Positions 53,293-62,579 of a stretch of DNA of 64,000 bases are shown here, piece after piece (position 1 is the first letter of the stretch; each line of letters begins with the position of its first letter). The position numbers were made by a program, and so were the translations under genes. Origin of the DNA: Flavobacteria bacterium BAL38 (GTDB lineage Bacteria > Bacteroidota > Bacteroidia > Flavobacteriales > Flavobacteriaceae); NCBI GenBank assembly GCA_000169355.1, contig AAXX01000004.1, positions 113,711 to 177,710 of the forward strand, in the 5' to 3' direction. Under the pieces are notes generated by a model that was not told the DNA's origin, ran no database searches, and saw only the letters and a list, made by a program, of their open reading frames with translations.

Positions 53293-54177
53293 ATGCCAAA
53301 TACACAAAAAGCAATTAAAGCTACTTATTTTAGTATTATTGGAAATACACTTTTAGCAGTAATTAAAGGTGTTGCTGGTTATTTTGGAAATTCTTACGCT
53401 TTAATTGCCGATGCAATTGAATCTACTACTGATATTTTTGCTTCCTTTTTAGTTCTTTTCGGAATTAAATATTCCAATAAACCTCCCGATGAAAATCATC
53501 CTTATGGACACGGTAGAGCCGAACCTTTAATAACGTTTTTAGTTGTTGGTTTTCTTATTGCTTCGGCAGTTTTTATAGCTTCTGAAAGTTTTCATAATAT
53601 AAATACACCGCACGAATTACCTAAACCATTTACTCTTTTTGTTTTAGGAGCTATTATTATATGGAAAGAAATTTCTTTTCAAATTGTAATGAAAAAAAGC
53701 ATTGAAACGAAAAGTAGTTCTTTAAAAGCAGATGCTTGGCATCATCGAAACGATGCAATAACGTCTATTGCAGCTTTTATAGGTATTTCAATTGCATTGT
53801 TTTTTGGAAAAGGTTATGAAGCTGCAGATGATTGGGCGGCAATAGTAGCTTCTGTGTTTATTTTATATAATTGCTATAAAATATTTCGACCAGCTTTAGG
53901 TGAAATTATGGATGAGCACTTATATCATGATTTAGAAAATGAAATAAAGCGAATTTCAAATGAGGTAACAGGCGTTATTTGTATTGAAAAGTGTTTTATT
54001 AGAAAAGCCGGAATGAAATACCATGTCGACTTACACGTAATGGTTGATGGCAATAAATCGGTTAAAGAAGGACATGATATTGCACATTGCTTAAAAGACA
54101 CTTTAAGAAACGAACTTTTTGAACTAGGACATGTTTTAATTCACATAGAACCTAATTTTGAATCAATAGTATTATAA
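53293..54177 (+). CDS. Cation diffusion facilitator (CDF) metal exporter
   Basis: 294 residues. Six helices; NSYALIADAIESTTDIFASF has the first metal-site Asp pair, and HPYGHGRAEPL and KADAWHHRNDAITSIAAFIG (H-x3-D) are CDF signatures. The C-terminal cytoplasmic domain has GMKYHVDLHVMVDGNKSVKE, GHDIAHCLKDTL. It exports divalent metals such as Zn, Cd, Co or Fe with proton exchange. It is inserted between the response regulator and kinase, with 1-2 nt gaps. Confidence 0.92.
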   Translation: MPNTQKAIKATYFSIIGNTLLAVIKGVAGYFGNSYALIADAIESTTDIFASFLVLFGIKYSNKPPDENHPYGHGRAEPLITFLVVGFLIASAVFIASESFHNINTPHELPKPFTLFVLGAIIIWKEISFQIVMKKSIETKSSSLKADAWHHRNDAITSIAAFIGISIALFFGKGYEAADDWAAIVASVFILYNCYKIFRPALGEIMDEHLYHDLENEIKRISNEVTGVICIEKCFIRKAGMKYHVDLHVMVDGNKSVKEGHDIAHCLKDTLRNELFELGHVLIHIEPNFESIVL

Positions 54178-54179
54178 AT

Positions 54180-55568
54180 ATGTTTTCATTTTCATTTAAA
54201 AATAGAATTGCGTTTAACTACATTGTAAGTGGTGCTATTCTTATTGCTATAGTATTTTTATTTATTTATTATATAGTAAACTATAGTGTAAATAACCATG
54301 TAAATGAAGAAATTCAAGATGAATTACTAAAACATTTAGACGATGTTTATATAGATTCAAATGATACGTATTTAATTCATGTAGATCAATGGAGAGCTAG
54401 AGAACACAATACGATTAACATTAATCCGGTTTTTGTAGAATATTATGACAATAACAAAGAACTTATAGATAAATCTCCTAATCTTAAAAATTCTAATCTT
54501 AAGTTATTTAATAATAAAAATGATGTTTTTATTGATACGAAATTAAATAATATTCCGATTAGACAAATTCAAACAGCTATTATAAATAAAGGAAAAATAG
54601 TTGGCTATCTTGTAGTTGCAATGTCATTAGAAGATTTTGAAATTGTTTTAATTTTAAAAAACATTCTTTTAATTACCTTTCCAATAATTTTAATTTTATT
54701 GTTCTTAATTGCACGATTTTTTGCTGGGAGAAGTATACTTCCTGTTCGAACAATTATAGAAACTTCTAGTAAAATTACTAAGGATAATTTGCAAACCCGA
54801 ATCCCATTACCAGAAAACAAAGATGAATTGTATGTTTTGTCAGAGAACATAAATAATCTCTTAAATAGAGTTGAAAATGCTATTGAGCGTGAAAAACAAT
54901 TTACTTCTGATGCTTCACATGAATTAAGAACTCCTTTAGCGGTTATTAAAGGAACAATGGAGGTTTTAATTAGAAAACCAAGAAACCAACAAGAATATGA
55001 AGAAAAAATTGCATTTTGTATTTCAGAAGTAGACCGATTGAATCATATGGTAGATCAATTATTACTTTTAGCTCGTTTTGAAAATCAAAAGCAAAATATT
55101 AAAAAAGAAACCATATTTTTAAATGCAATAATTCTTGATAATTTAACTCGTTTTTCGAATAAAATAGAAACAAAAAAAATCAAAGTAATTACACATTTCG
55201 AAAATGATTTTTATTTGGTTTCAGATAATTATTTAATTTCTATTATTATTAGTAATTTAATTTCTAATGCTGTTAAATACTCTAATTATCAAAGTGAAAT
55301 TTCAATTTCCTTAACGAATACTTCAAATGAAGTATTGTTTTCTATAACAGATAACGGAATTGGGATATCTGCAACGGATATTGATAAAATATTTAATTCC
55401 TTTTATCGATCAGATGTTTCTAATCATTCTGAAATTAAAGGAACAGGACTTGGTTTATCTATAGTTAAAAGACTTTGCGATTTATTAAAAATTAAAATTC
55501 ATTTAGAAAGTGAATTAGATAAAGGAACTAACTTTATTTTAAGTTTCCCCTTAGATAACCTTAAGTAG
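54180..55568 (+). CDS. HAMP-containing sensor histidine kinase
   Basis: 462 residues. Two membrane helices (about 10-35 and 155-180) flank a periplasmic sensor region. A HAMP linker follows, then SDASHELRTPLAVIKGTMEV with the phospho-accepting His, and the ATPase motifs ISNLISNAVKYSN (N box), ITDNGIGIS (G1) and GTGLGLSIVKRLCDLL (G2). It is the partner of the OmpR-type regulator. Metal or copper sensing is inferred from the neighbours. Confidence 0.93.
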   Translation: MFSFSFKNRIAFNYIVSGAILIAIVFLFIYYIVNYSVNNHVNEEIQDELLKHLDDVYIDSNDTYLIHVDQWRAREHNTININPVFVEYYDNNKELIDKSPNLKNSNLKLFNNKNDVFIDTKLNNIPIRQIQTAIINKGKIVGYLVVAMSLEDFEIVLILKNILLITFPIILILLFLIARFFAGRSILPVRTIIETSSKITKDNLQTRIPLPENKDELYVLSENINNLLNRVENAIEREKQFTSDASHELRTPLAVIKGTMEVLIRKPRNQQEYEEKIAFCISEVDRLNHMVDQLLLLARFENQKQNIKKETIFLNAIILDNLTRFSNKIETKKIKVITHFENDFYLVSDNYLISIIISNLISNAVKYSNYQSEISISLTNTSNEVLFSITDNGIGISATDIDKIFNSFYRSDVSNHSEIKGTGLGLSIVKRLCDLLKIKIHLESELDKGTNFILSFPLDNLK

Positions 55569-55597
55569 TTCTTAAGAATTTTACTATATTTATACGT

Positions 55598-55605
55598 TAC
55601 TTTTG
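55598..55605 (+). promoter_or_regulatory. Possible -7 box for the RND operon
   Basis: TACTTTTG lies 20 nt before the pump ATG, in the only larger gap (56 nt) of this run of genes. No good TTG -33 box was found, so an activator such as the upstream response regulator would be needed. Confidence 0.4.
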
Positions 55606-55624
55606 TAGTGTAAATATTAGTACA

Positions 55625-58600
55625 ATGTTAGAAAAAATCATCGCATTTAGTTTAAAAAACAAATTAATAATTATCCTATTTACTCTTGGTGTTTTAGGAT
55701 TTGGTTTGTTTTCACTTTTCCAAATTTCAATTGGAGCAGTTCCAGACGTTACCAATAATCAAGTTCAGGTAATTACCACTTCTAGAAATCTTTCAACTCA
55801 AGATATAGAACAGTATATTACGTATCCAGTTGAAATTGAAATGGCCAATTTACCAAGCGTAAAAGAAATTCGTTCTATTTCAAAATTCGGATTATCAGTA
55901 GTAACCATAGTGTTTGATGATGAAATTGGCACTTATCTACCAAGACAGCTTATTGCTGAAAAAATTAAAACAGCTGCAGAAAAAATTCCTCAAGGATTTG
56001 GAACACCAGAAATGGGACCAATTACCACGGGTTTAGGCGAAATATATCAATATACTTTAGAAGTTAAGCCCGAATTTAAAAATCAATATTCGGTTACCGA
56101 TTTAAGAACGATTCAGGATTGGGTTGTAAAAAGACAACTTTCAGGAATTAAAGGGGTAGTAGAAATAAATACTTGGGGCGGCTATTTAAAACAATATGAA
56201 ATTGCCATTAATCCAACTAGTTTAAAGGCAATGAATATTTCTACAGCTGATATTTTTACGGCTTTAGAAAAAAATAATAGTATAGCGGGTGGTTCTTATA
56301 TTGAAAAAACCAATCAAAGTTACTTTATTCGTGGAGAAGGAAAAGTAAATTCTGTTGAAGATATTGAGAATATCGTTGTTAAAAACGATTCTGGTTTACC
56401 AATATACATTAAAGACATTGCAAAAGTTCAATTTGGTCATGCTAATCGCTTTGGTGCCATTACAGGAAATGGTGAAGGAGAAAAGGTATTAGGACAAGTA
56501 ATGATGCTTAAAGGAGGAAACTCGAAGCAAGTAATTGATGATGTGAAAAATAGAGTGACAGAAATTGAAAAAACACTTCCGGAAGGAGTTTATATCAACG
56601 GATTTCTTGAACGAAGCGAATTAGTAGGTAAAACTACATTTACAGTAGCAGAAAACTTAATTTTAGGTTGTTTAATTGTAATATTTGTTGTTGTTCTTTT
56701 ATTAGGAAATTGGCGTTCAGGTTTGGTTGTTGCCTCTGTTATTCCGTTGTGTTTATTATTTGCAATTTCATTTATGAATATTTTTGGAATTGACGCTAAC
56801 TTAATGAGTTTAGGTGCAATAGATTTTGGAATTATTATTGACGGAGCCGTTATTATTGTTGAATTTATTGCTTTTCAAATTGCGCACAAATCCAGACATT
56901 TAGTTGGATTACCAAAAGCAGAACAACAAATTCAAATTGATGAAATTACTTATAAGAGTGCTTCAAAAATGATGAATTCGGCTGTATTTGGCCAGTTAAT
57001 CATCTTAATTGTATTCATTCCTATTTTATCACTTTCTGGAGTAGAAGGAAAAATGTTCAAACCTATGGCAATGACCTTTAGTTTTGCTTTAGTAGGAGCT
57101 ATGTTGTTTTGTTTTACATATGTTCCGGTGGCAGCTTCATTGTTCTTAAAACCTCAAGCAGAAAATCCAAATTCAATTTCTAATCGTTTAATAAATAAAT
57201 TAAACTCTTGGTATTTACCAGTGATAAATTGGGCTTTAAATAACACTAAAAAAGTATTATATGGTGCCGTTGGTTTATTATTTCTTGCTGTTGGTTTATT
57301 TGCAACAATGGGAGGTGAGTTTATTCCAACTCTAGATGAAGGCGATTTTGTAATTCAACCGGTTCTTAAAACAGGAACTTCATTAAGTAAAACAATCGAA
57401 ACGACTACTTTAATAGAAAAAACAATTTTAAAGAATTTTCCAGAAGTAGAACAAGTAGTGAGCAGAATTGGTGCTGCAGAGGTTCCTACTGATCCTATGA
57501 GTATGGAAGAAAGCGATATTATTGTAAAATTAAAACCAAAATCAGAATGGGTTTCTGCCGATTCTAAAGATGAATTGGCTGATAAAATTAAAGCGGCTAT
57601 TGAAAAACAAATTCCAAATATGGAAATCGAGTTTACACAGCCTATTGAAATGCGATTTAATGAATTAATCTCGGGTTCTCGTTCAGATGTCGCTATTAAA
57701 ATTTTTGGTGAAGATTTAGAGGTTTTAGCTCAAAAAGCACACGAAATAGAAAAAGCAATTAAAAATGTTGAAGGCGCTTCAGATATTATTATCGAAAAAA
57801 CAGAAGGATTACCTCAAATGTTTGTTCAATATGACAGAAGTAAAATTGCAAGATATGGCGTAAATATTGCCGATTTAAATGAAATGATTTCTCTTGCTTT
57901 TGCTGGTAAAGTTGCCGGAAATGTTTTTGAAGGCGAAAAAAGATTCGACATGGTATTGCGTTTAGATAAAACGAACAGAACAGATATAGAAGATTTACGA
58001 AATTTATATGTTTCAACACCTAATGGAGAACAAATTCCTTTACGTGAGTTGGCAAAAATTGAATATACAGAAGGTCCAGCAAAAATTTCAAGAGATAACA
58101 CTAACAGAAGAATTATTGTTGGAATCAACGTTAGAAATCGCGATTTACAAAGTGTAGTTGATGACGTTAAGAAAATTATAGACACTAAAATTAAACTTCC
58201 TTCAGGTTATCGTGTAACATATGGTGGTCAGTTTGAAAATTTACAAAGTGCAAAAGCGCGATTAATGATTGCTGTTCCAATTGCTTTATTCTTAATATTT
58301 GTATTGTTGCATTTTGCATTCGGATCAATAAAAGAAGCTTTAATGGTATATTCTGCAATTCCGCTTTCTGCAGTGGGTGGTGTTTTATTTTTATGGATAA
58401 GAGATTTACCTTTTAGTATTTCTGCTGGTGTAGGATTTATTGCCCTTTTTGGAATTGCGGTATTGAATGGTATTGTTTTAATCGAACATTTTAAAGAACT
58501 AAAACACCAAGGGATGAAAGACATGAACGAACTTATTTTAAAAGGAACAACCGATAGACTTCGCCCAGTTTTATTAACTGCATCAGCTGCTGCATTAGGA

Positions 58601-59959
58601 TTTTTACCAATGGCAATTTCATCATCGGCAGGAGCAGAGGTACAACGTCCATTAGCAACTGTTGTTATTGGAGGATTATTTACCGCAACTCTTTTAACCA
58701 TGATTGTTTTACCTATATTATTTAAAGTTTTTGATGGTAAAGAGTTTAAAAAACCTAAATTCAAAAAACACCAAAGTGCTACTTATAGTATTATATTTTT
58801 ATTGACTTCATTACTTGGCTTTTCACAACAAAACAATCCAGAATTAGATAGTTTAGTAAATAAAGCTCTACTGAATAATAAAAGTATAAAAGCAGGTCAA
58901 TTACAAGTAGATAAAGCAAAAGCGAATATAAAAACAGCGTATGATTTTAATAAAACGACTATTTATTATAGCTACGATCAAAATAATTTAGCGACTAATA
59001 ATTTGCCTTTAAAAGTTTTTGGAGCGCAACAGTCATTTGCTTTCCCTACTGTTTATGGAGCACAAAGAAATGTGAATAAAGCAGAATATGACAAAGAACT
59101 TGCAAGTTTTGAATTACAGAAAAACAAAATAACTTTAGAAGTATCAAAATCATATTATCAAGTTGTGTATTTGCAAAATCAAGAAAATCTCTATCGATAT
59201 TTAGATAGTTTGTATCAAAATTTTTCAAAAGCAAGCGATAGAAGATTTGAATTAGGAGAAACAAATTATTTAGAAAAAATTACTGCTCAAGCAAAATTTA
59301 GACAAATTCAAACAAAACTAAATCAAATTGATAAAGAGAAAAGAGCACAGTTAGAATTATTACAATTCTACATACAATCAGACGAAAAAATTGTTATAAA
59401 TAGTTCCAAAATAAACCTAATTAATAATTTAGGTAATACAACAAGTAAAGAATTATATAGTTCTTATTTAGAAACAATTACAAAAAAATACAAATCAAAT
59501 GAAAAATTACAAAATCAAAATTGGTTACCCGATTTAAATTTTGAATATTTCCAGGGAAAAAACAATGGATTGTCTCAATCTTTGTATGGTTTTCAAGTAG
59601 GAATTTCAGTGCCTATTTTATTCAATGGAAATGTTGCAAAATCTAAAGTTGCCAAATTAGAATCTCAATCGTGGGAGCAACAAAAACAGAATGAAGAAAC
59701 AAAAATTGAAACCTATATAAATCAAAAAAACAGCGAATTGGCACAATATCAATTGGCAATCGATTATTACACTAATTACGGAAAAAAAGTATCTGAAGAA
59801 ATTATTAAGGTAGCAAATATGAGCTATAAGAATGGTGAAATTGATTTTTTTCAATACATTCAAAGTCTTGAAAATGCTACAACTATTCAAGTTGATTACT
59901 TAGACGCTGTAATTCTATTCAATAAAACACAATTAGACATTCAATACATAAATTTATAA
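55625..59959 (+). CDS. CusA/CzcA-family heavy-metal RND pump fused to a TolC-like outer-membrane channel
   Basis: 1444 residues against ~1040 for standard CusA/CzcA. Residues 1 to about 1040 are the RND pump: SIGAVPDVTNNQVQVITTSR, IDFGIIIDGAVIIVEFI in TM4 (proton relay acid), PTDPMSMEESDIIVKLKPKS and GIAVLNGIVLIEHFKEL. After a link at about 1040-1050, FLLTSLLGFSQQNNPELDSL looks like an internal signal peptide. The remaining ~390 residues are TolC-type helical repeats (SLVNKALLNNKSIKAGQLQV, SYLETITKKYKSNEKLQ, PDLNFEYFQGKNNG). A single gene thus encodes two parts of the tripartite pump. The metal (Cu/Ag or Zn/Cd/Co) cannot be settled from the sequence. Confidence 0.92.
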   Translation: MLEKIIAFSLKNKLIIILFTLGVLGFGLFSLFQISIGAVPDVTNNQVQVITTSRNLSTQDIEQYITYPVEIEMANLPSVKEIRSISKFGLSVVTIVFDDEIGTYLPRQLIAEKIKTAAEKIPQGFGTPEMGPITTGLGEIYQYTLEVKPEFKNQYSVTDLRTIQDWVVKRQLSGIKGVVEINTWGGYLKQYEIAINPTSLKAMNISTADIFTALEKNNSIAGGSYIEKTNQSYFIRGEGKVNSVEDIENIVVKNDSGLPIYIKDIAKVQFGHANRFGAITGNGEGEKVLGQVMMLKGGNSKQVIDDVKNRVTEIEKTLPEGVYINGFLERSELVGKTTFTVAENLILGCLIVIFVVVLLLGNWRSGLVVASVIPLCLLFAISFMNIFGIDANLMSLGAIDFGIIIDGAVIIVEFIAFQIAHKSRHLVGLPKAEQQIQIDEITYKSASKMMNSAVFGQLIILIVFIPILSLSGVEGKMFKPMAMTFSFALVGAMLFCFTYVPVAASLFLKPQAENPNSISNRLINKLNSWYLPVINWALNNTKKVLYGAVGLLFLAVGLFATMGGEFIPTLDEGDFVIQPVLKTGTSLSKTIETTTLIEKTILKNFPEVEQVVSRIGAAEVPTDPMSMEESDIIVKLKPKSEWVSADSKDELADKIKAAIEKQIPNMEIEFTQPIEMRFNELISGSRSDVAIKIFGEDLEVLAQKAHEIEKAIKNVEGASDIIIEKTEGLPQMFVQYDRSKIARYGVNIADLNEMISLAFAGKVAGNVFEGEKRFDMVLRLDKTNRTDIEDLRNLYVSTPNGEQIPLRELAKIEYTEGPAKISRDNTNRRIIVGINVRNRDLQSVVDDVKKIIDTKIKLPSGYRVTYGGQFENLQSAKARLMIAVPIALFLIFVLLHFAFGSIKEALMVYSAIPLSAVGGVLFLWIRDLPFSISAGVGFIALFGIAVLNGIVLIEHFKELKHQGMKDMNELILKGTTDRLRPVLLTASAAALGFLPMAISSSAGAEVQRPLATVVIGGLFTATLLTMIVLPILFKVFDGKEFKKPKFKKHQSATYSIIFLLTSLLGFSQQNNPELDSLVNKALLNNKSIKAGQLQVDKAKANIKTAYDFNKTTIYYSYDQNNLATNNLPLKVFGAQQSFAFPTVYGAQRNVNKAEYDKELASFELQKNKITLEVSKSYYQVVYLQNQENLYRYLDSLYQNFSKASDRRFELGETNYLEKITAQAKFRQIQTKLNQIDKEKRAQLELLQFYIQSDEKIVINSSKINLINNLGNTTSKELYSSYLETITKKYKSNEKLQNQNWLPDLNFEYFQGKNNGLSQSLYGFQVGISVPILFNGNVAKSKVAKLESQSWEQQKQNEETKIETYINQKNSELAQYQLAIDYYTNYGKKVSEEIIKVANMSYKNGEIDFFQYIQSLENATTIQVDYLDAVILFNKTQLDIQYINL

Positions 59960-59971
59960 TATCTCATTAAA

Positions 59972-61081
59972 ATGAAAAAAATCATATATATACTAAGTAC
60001 AGTAGCTATTTTAATCTCTTGTAAAAATGAAGAAATAGCACCAGAAAAAGTCGAAGACGGAGTTATTTCGGTAACTGAAACACAATTTTCTACTTCAAAA
60101 ATGGAAATAGGAACACCAATTGAACAAGATTTTGATGTAACAGTAAAAACATCAGGTAAAATAGATGTTCCGCCTCAATATCGAGCAAAAGTAACAACCT
60201 TTTTAGGTGGTTATGTAAAAGCAACTAAATTGTTAGTTGGAGATAAAGTTACTAAAGGACAAGCTTTAATAACGCTTGAAAATACAGATTATTTAGACTT
60301 GCAAAAAGATTATGTAGAAGTTGCCGAACAAATTAATTATTTAAAATCGGAATTTGAACGTCAGAAAACACTTTTTACTGAAAAAATTACGTCGCAAAAA
60401 AACTATTTAAAAGCAGAAAGCGATTATCGCCAGGCAAAAGGAATGTACCAAGGATTAAGAGAAAAATTACTTTTATTACACATCAATCCTGCAAATGTTG
60501 AAAAAGGAATATTTACTTCTCAAATTACCATAACCGCACCAATCTCGGGTGATGTAACAGTTATGAATGCTAATGTAGGAATGTTTATGTCGCCTTCAGA
60601 TGTTATATTAGAAATTGTAGATACAAACTATTTACATCTAAATTTAAGTATTTTTGAAAAGGATATTTTGAATGTGAAACAAGGGCAAAAAATCTCTTTT
60701 AAAGTAACAGAAGCTTCTAATGAAGTTTTTAGTTCTACTGTTCAAATGGTGGGGAAATCTATTGAAAACAAAGACCGAACAATCGCTGTTATTGGCGATC
60801 TTACTTCTGCTATTAAAAGTAAATTATTATCCGGAATGTTTGTAGAGGCTTTTATAATTACAACTTCAAAAAAAGGGGCTGCCGTTCCTAATGATGCTAT
60901 ATTTTCAGAGAATAATAAATCTTATGTTTTGGTTTTAGAACCCAATTCTAAATATAATTTCAAAAAAGTAATTGTTGATTTAGGAGAAAAAAATGAAAAG
61001 TTTACTGAGATTTTGCCAAACAATTACGTAACTTTAAAAACACAGATTTTAACTAAAGGAGTATTTGATATAACCAATTAA
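59972..61081 (+). CDS. RND efflux periplasmic adaptor (CusB/CzcB-like lipoprotein)
   Basis: 369 residues. The N-terminus ends in a lipobox (ILISCKN). FDVTVKTSGKIDVPPQYRAK and GGYVKATKLLVGDKVTKGQA form the lipoyl/barrel-sandwich part. A coiled hairpin follows (DLQKDYVEVAEQINYLKSEF, SQKNYLKAESDYRQAKGMYQ), then beta-barrel and membrane-proximal domains. It joins the pump to the channel. It follows the pump gene by 12 nt. Confidence 0.92.
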   Translation: MKKIIYILSTVAILISCKNEEIAPEKVEDGVISVTETQFSTSKMEIGTPIEQDFDVTVKTSGKIDVPPQYRAKVTTFLGGYVKATKLLVGDKVTKGQALITLENTDYLDLQKDYVEVAEQINYLKSEFERQKTLFTEKITSQKNYLKAESDYRQAKGMYQGLREKLLLLHINPANVEKGIFTSQITITAPISGDVTVMNANVGMFMSPSDVILEIVDTNYLHLNLSIFEKDILNVKQGQKISFKVTEASNEVFSSTVQMVGKSIENKDRTIAVIGDLTSAIKSKLLSGMFVEAFIITTSKKGAAVPNDAIFSENNKSYVLVLEPNSKYNFKKVIVDLGEKNEKFTEILPNNYVTLKTQILTKGVFDITN

Positions 61082-61093
61082 ATTATAGAAATT

Positions 61094-61597
61094 ATGAACG
61101 ACGCACATTTACATATGGTGGTGAACCATTTTCCAATTATTGGAACCATTTTTGGATTAGGAATTTTAATAACAGGAATAGCTTTAAAAAATAAGATTAT
61201 TAATAATGTTGCCTATGTACTTTTTGTTGTAGCCGCTGTATTTGCAGCTGTTAGTATGGCTACAGGAGAAGGAGCAGAGGAAATTGCTGAAAAATTACCA
61301 TCAGTAACAGATCAAATAATTCACGAACATGAAGAAATGGCAGAAAAATTAGCTCTTGTATTATATGCTTTAGGCTTAGTTTCTCTTATTGGTTTGTTCT
61401 TAAACTTTAAAAATCATGCAAAAGCAAATCTAGCTTCATATTTAGCTCTAATAATAGCACTTGTTGGTGTGTTTTTAGGAAAACAAACAGGAACTACTGG
61501 TGGAGAAGTTCGTCATACCGAAATTAGAGAAAATACATCATTGGGTGTTAATAATTCAGGGCAAGATGAAATTGAAAATGAAGGAGATGATGATTAA
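61094..61597 (+). CDS. DUF2231-like inner-membrane protein
   Basis: 167 residues with about four helices (HFPIIGTIFGLGILITGIAL, NVAYVLFVVAAVFAAVSMAT, LALVLYALGLVSLIGLFL, LALIIALVGVFLG). DAHLHMVVNHFPIIG and IIHEHEEMAEKL carry His residues, and the family often occurs with metal transport genes. A metal or redox role is inferred. The tail is acidic. Confidence 0.7.
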   Translation: MNDAHLHMVVNHFPIIGTIFGLGILITGIALKNKIINNVAYVLFVVAAVFAAVSMATGEGAEEIAEKLPSVTDQIIHEHEEMAEKLALVLYALGLVSLIGLFLNFKNHAKANLASYLALIIALVGVFLGKQTGTTGGEVRHTEIRENTSLGVNNSGQDEIENEGDDD

Positions 61598-61616
61598 ATC
61601 TTAAAAAAATAGGTTT

Positions 61617-62324
61617 ATGGAAAATCAAAATGATAATTACTTAGACAATCATTATATTCATAAAAGTAATTGGTTAAGAGCTGCTGTTTTAGGAGCAAAC
61701 GATGGTATTTTATCTACATCTAGTTTAGCTATTGGTATTGCCGCAGCTAGCGAATTTAGAGAACCTATTGTATTAGCAACGTTAGCTGGTTTAGTAGCTG
61801 GAGCATTATCAATGGCTGCTGGAGAATATGTTTCGGTAAGTTCCCAAACCGATGTGGAACATGCCGATATCGAAAGAGAGAAAATTGAATTGGAAGAAAT
61901 GCCCGAACTCGAACTTCAGCGATTGGCAACTATCTATGAAGAAAGAGGACTAAAAAAAGAAACCGCTTTATTAGTTGCAAAAGAATTAACGGCTCATGAT
62001 GCTTTAGGCGCTCATGTTCGAGATGAATTAGGAATTAACGAAATTAGTCAGGCAAATCCGCTACAAGCTGCAGTAGCTTCTGGAGTTGCATTTACAGTTG
62101 GAGGTATTTTACCATTATTGGTAACTCTATTTTTTTCAGTACATAACATGGAATATTTCCTTTATGTTTTAGCAATTTTATTTTTAGGAATTTTAGGTGC
62201 TGTAGCTGCTAAAACTGGCGGATCGAGTATTACAAAAGCAGTTCTTAGGGTAACCTTTTGGGGAACAATTGCAATGGTGTTAACCGCACTTGTTGGTCAT
62301 CTATTTGGAGTACAATTAGCTTAA
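61617..62324 (+). CDS. VIT1/CCC1-family iron/manganese transporter
   Basis: 235 residues. The N-terminus (NWLRAAVLGANDGILSTSSL) and SMAAGEYVSVSSQTDVEHAD, with ERGLKKETALLVAKELTAHD, are typical of VIT/CCC1 proteins. It should move Fe or Mn out of the cytoplasm. Five helices are visible; the cytoplasmic segment (ADIEREKIELEEMPELELQR) is the metal-binding domain. Last gene of the metal run. Confidence 0.88.
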   Translation: MENQNDNYLDNHYIHKSNWLRAAVLGANDGILSTSSLAIGIAAASEFREPIVLATLAGLVAGALSMAAGEYVSVSSQTDVEHADIEREKIELEEMPELELQRLATIYEERGLKKETALLVAKELTAHDALGAHVRDELGINEISQANPLQAAVASGVAFTVGGILPLLVTLFFSVHNMEYFLYVLAILFLGILGAVAAKTGGSSITKAVLRVTFWGTIAMVLTALVGHLFGVQLA

Positions 62325-62348
62325 ACAAAATATAAATTTTAAAAACTT

Positions 62349-62380
62349 TTGTTTATTCGAAAAATTAGTTGTTACATTTG
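62349..62380 (+). promoter_or_regulatory. Promoter of the histidine operon
   Basis: TTG (62349-62351), 21 nt, TACATTTG (62373-62380) matches the flavobacterial -33/-7 consensus, 24 nt before the leader peptide ATG. Confidence 0.7.
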
Positions 62381-62404
62381 CATTGTTAAATAATAACAGA
62401 AATC

Positions 62405-62461
62405 ATGTTTTTAAATCAATTACATCATCATCATCATCATACCTCCGCTCAAGCGAAGTAA
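62405..62461 (+). CDS. Histidine operon leader peptide
   Basis: An 18-residue ORF MFLNQLHHHHHHTSAQAK has six consecutive His codons, the hallmark of the his attenuator. Ribosome stalling at the His codons when charged tRNA-His is scarce would prevent the downstream terminator from forming. It follows a strong promoter and precedes the terminator and hisG. Confidence 0.92.
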   Translation: MFLNQLHHHHHHTSAQAK

Positions 62462-62492
62462 CGATGCTATGTAATTAATCCATATAATCAGT

Positions 62493-62526
62493 AACCCGTT
62501 TGAGTACATCAAGCGGGTTTTTTGTT
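62493..62526 (+). terminator. Attenuator terminator of the histidine operon
   Basis: AACCCGTTTGA and TCAAGCGGGTT pair (one mismatch) around a 5-nt loop and are followed by a T run. It lies 32 nt after the leader stop. It should end transcription when histidine is plentiful. Confidence 0.88.
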
Positions 62527-62579
62527 GTCAAGCATTTTTAAAACTCCCTTGGTGTACTTTTTTAAAACAAAAATTAAAA

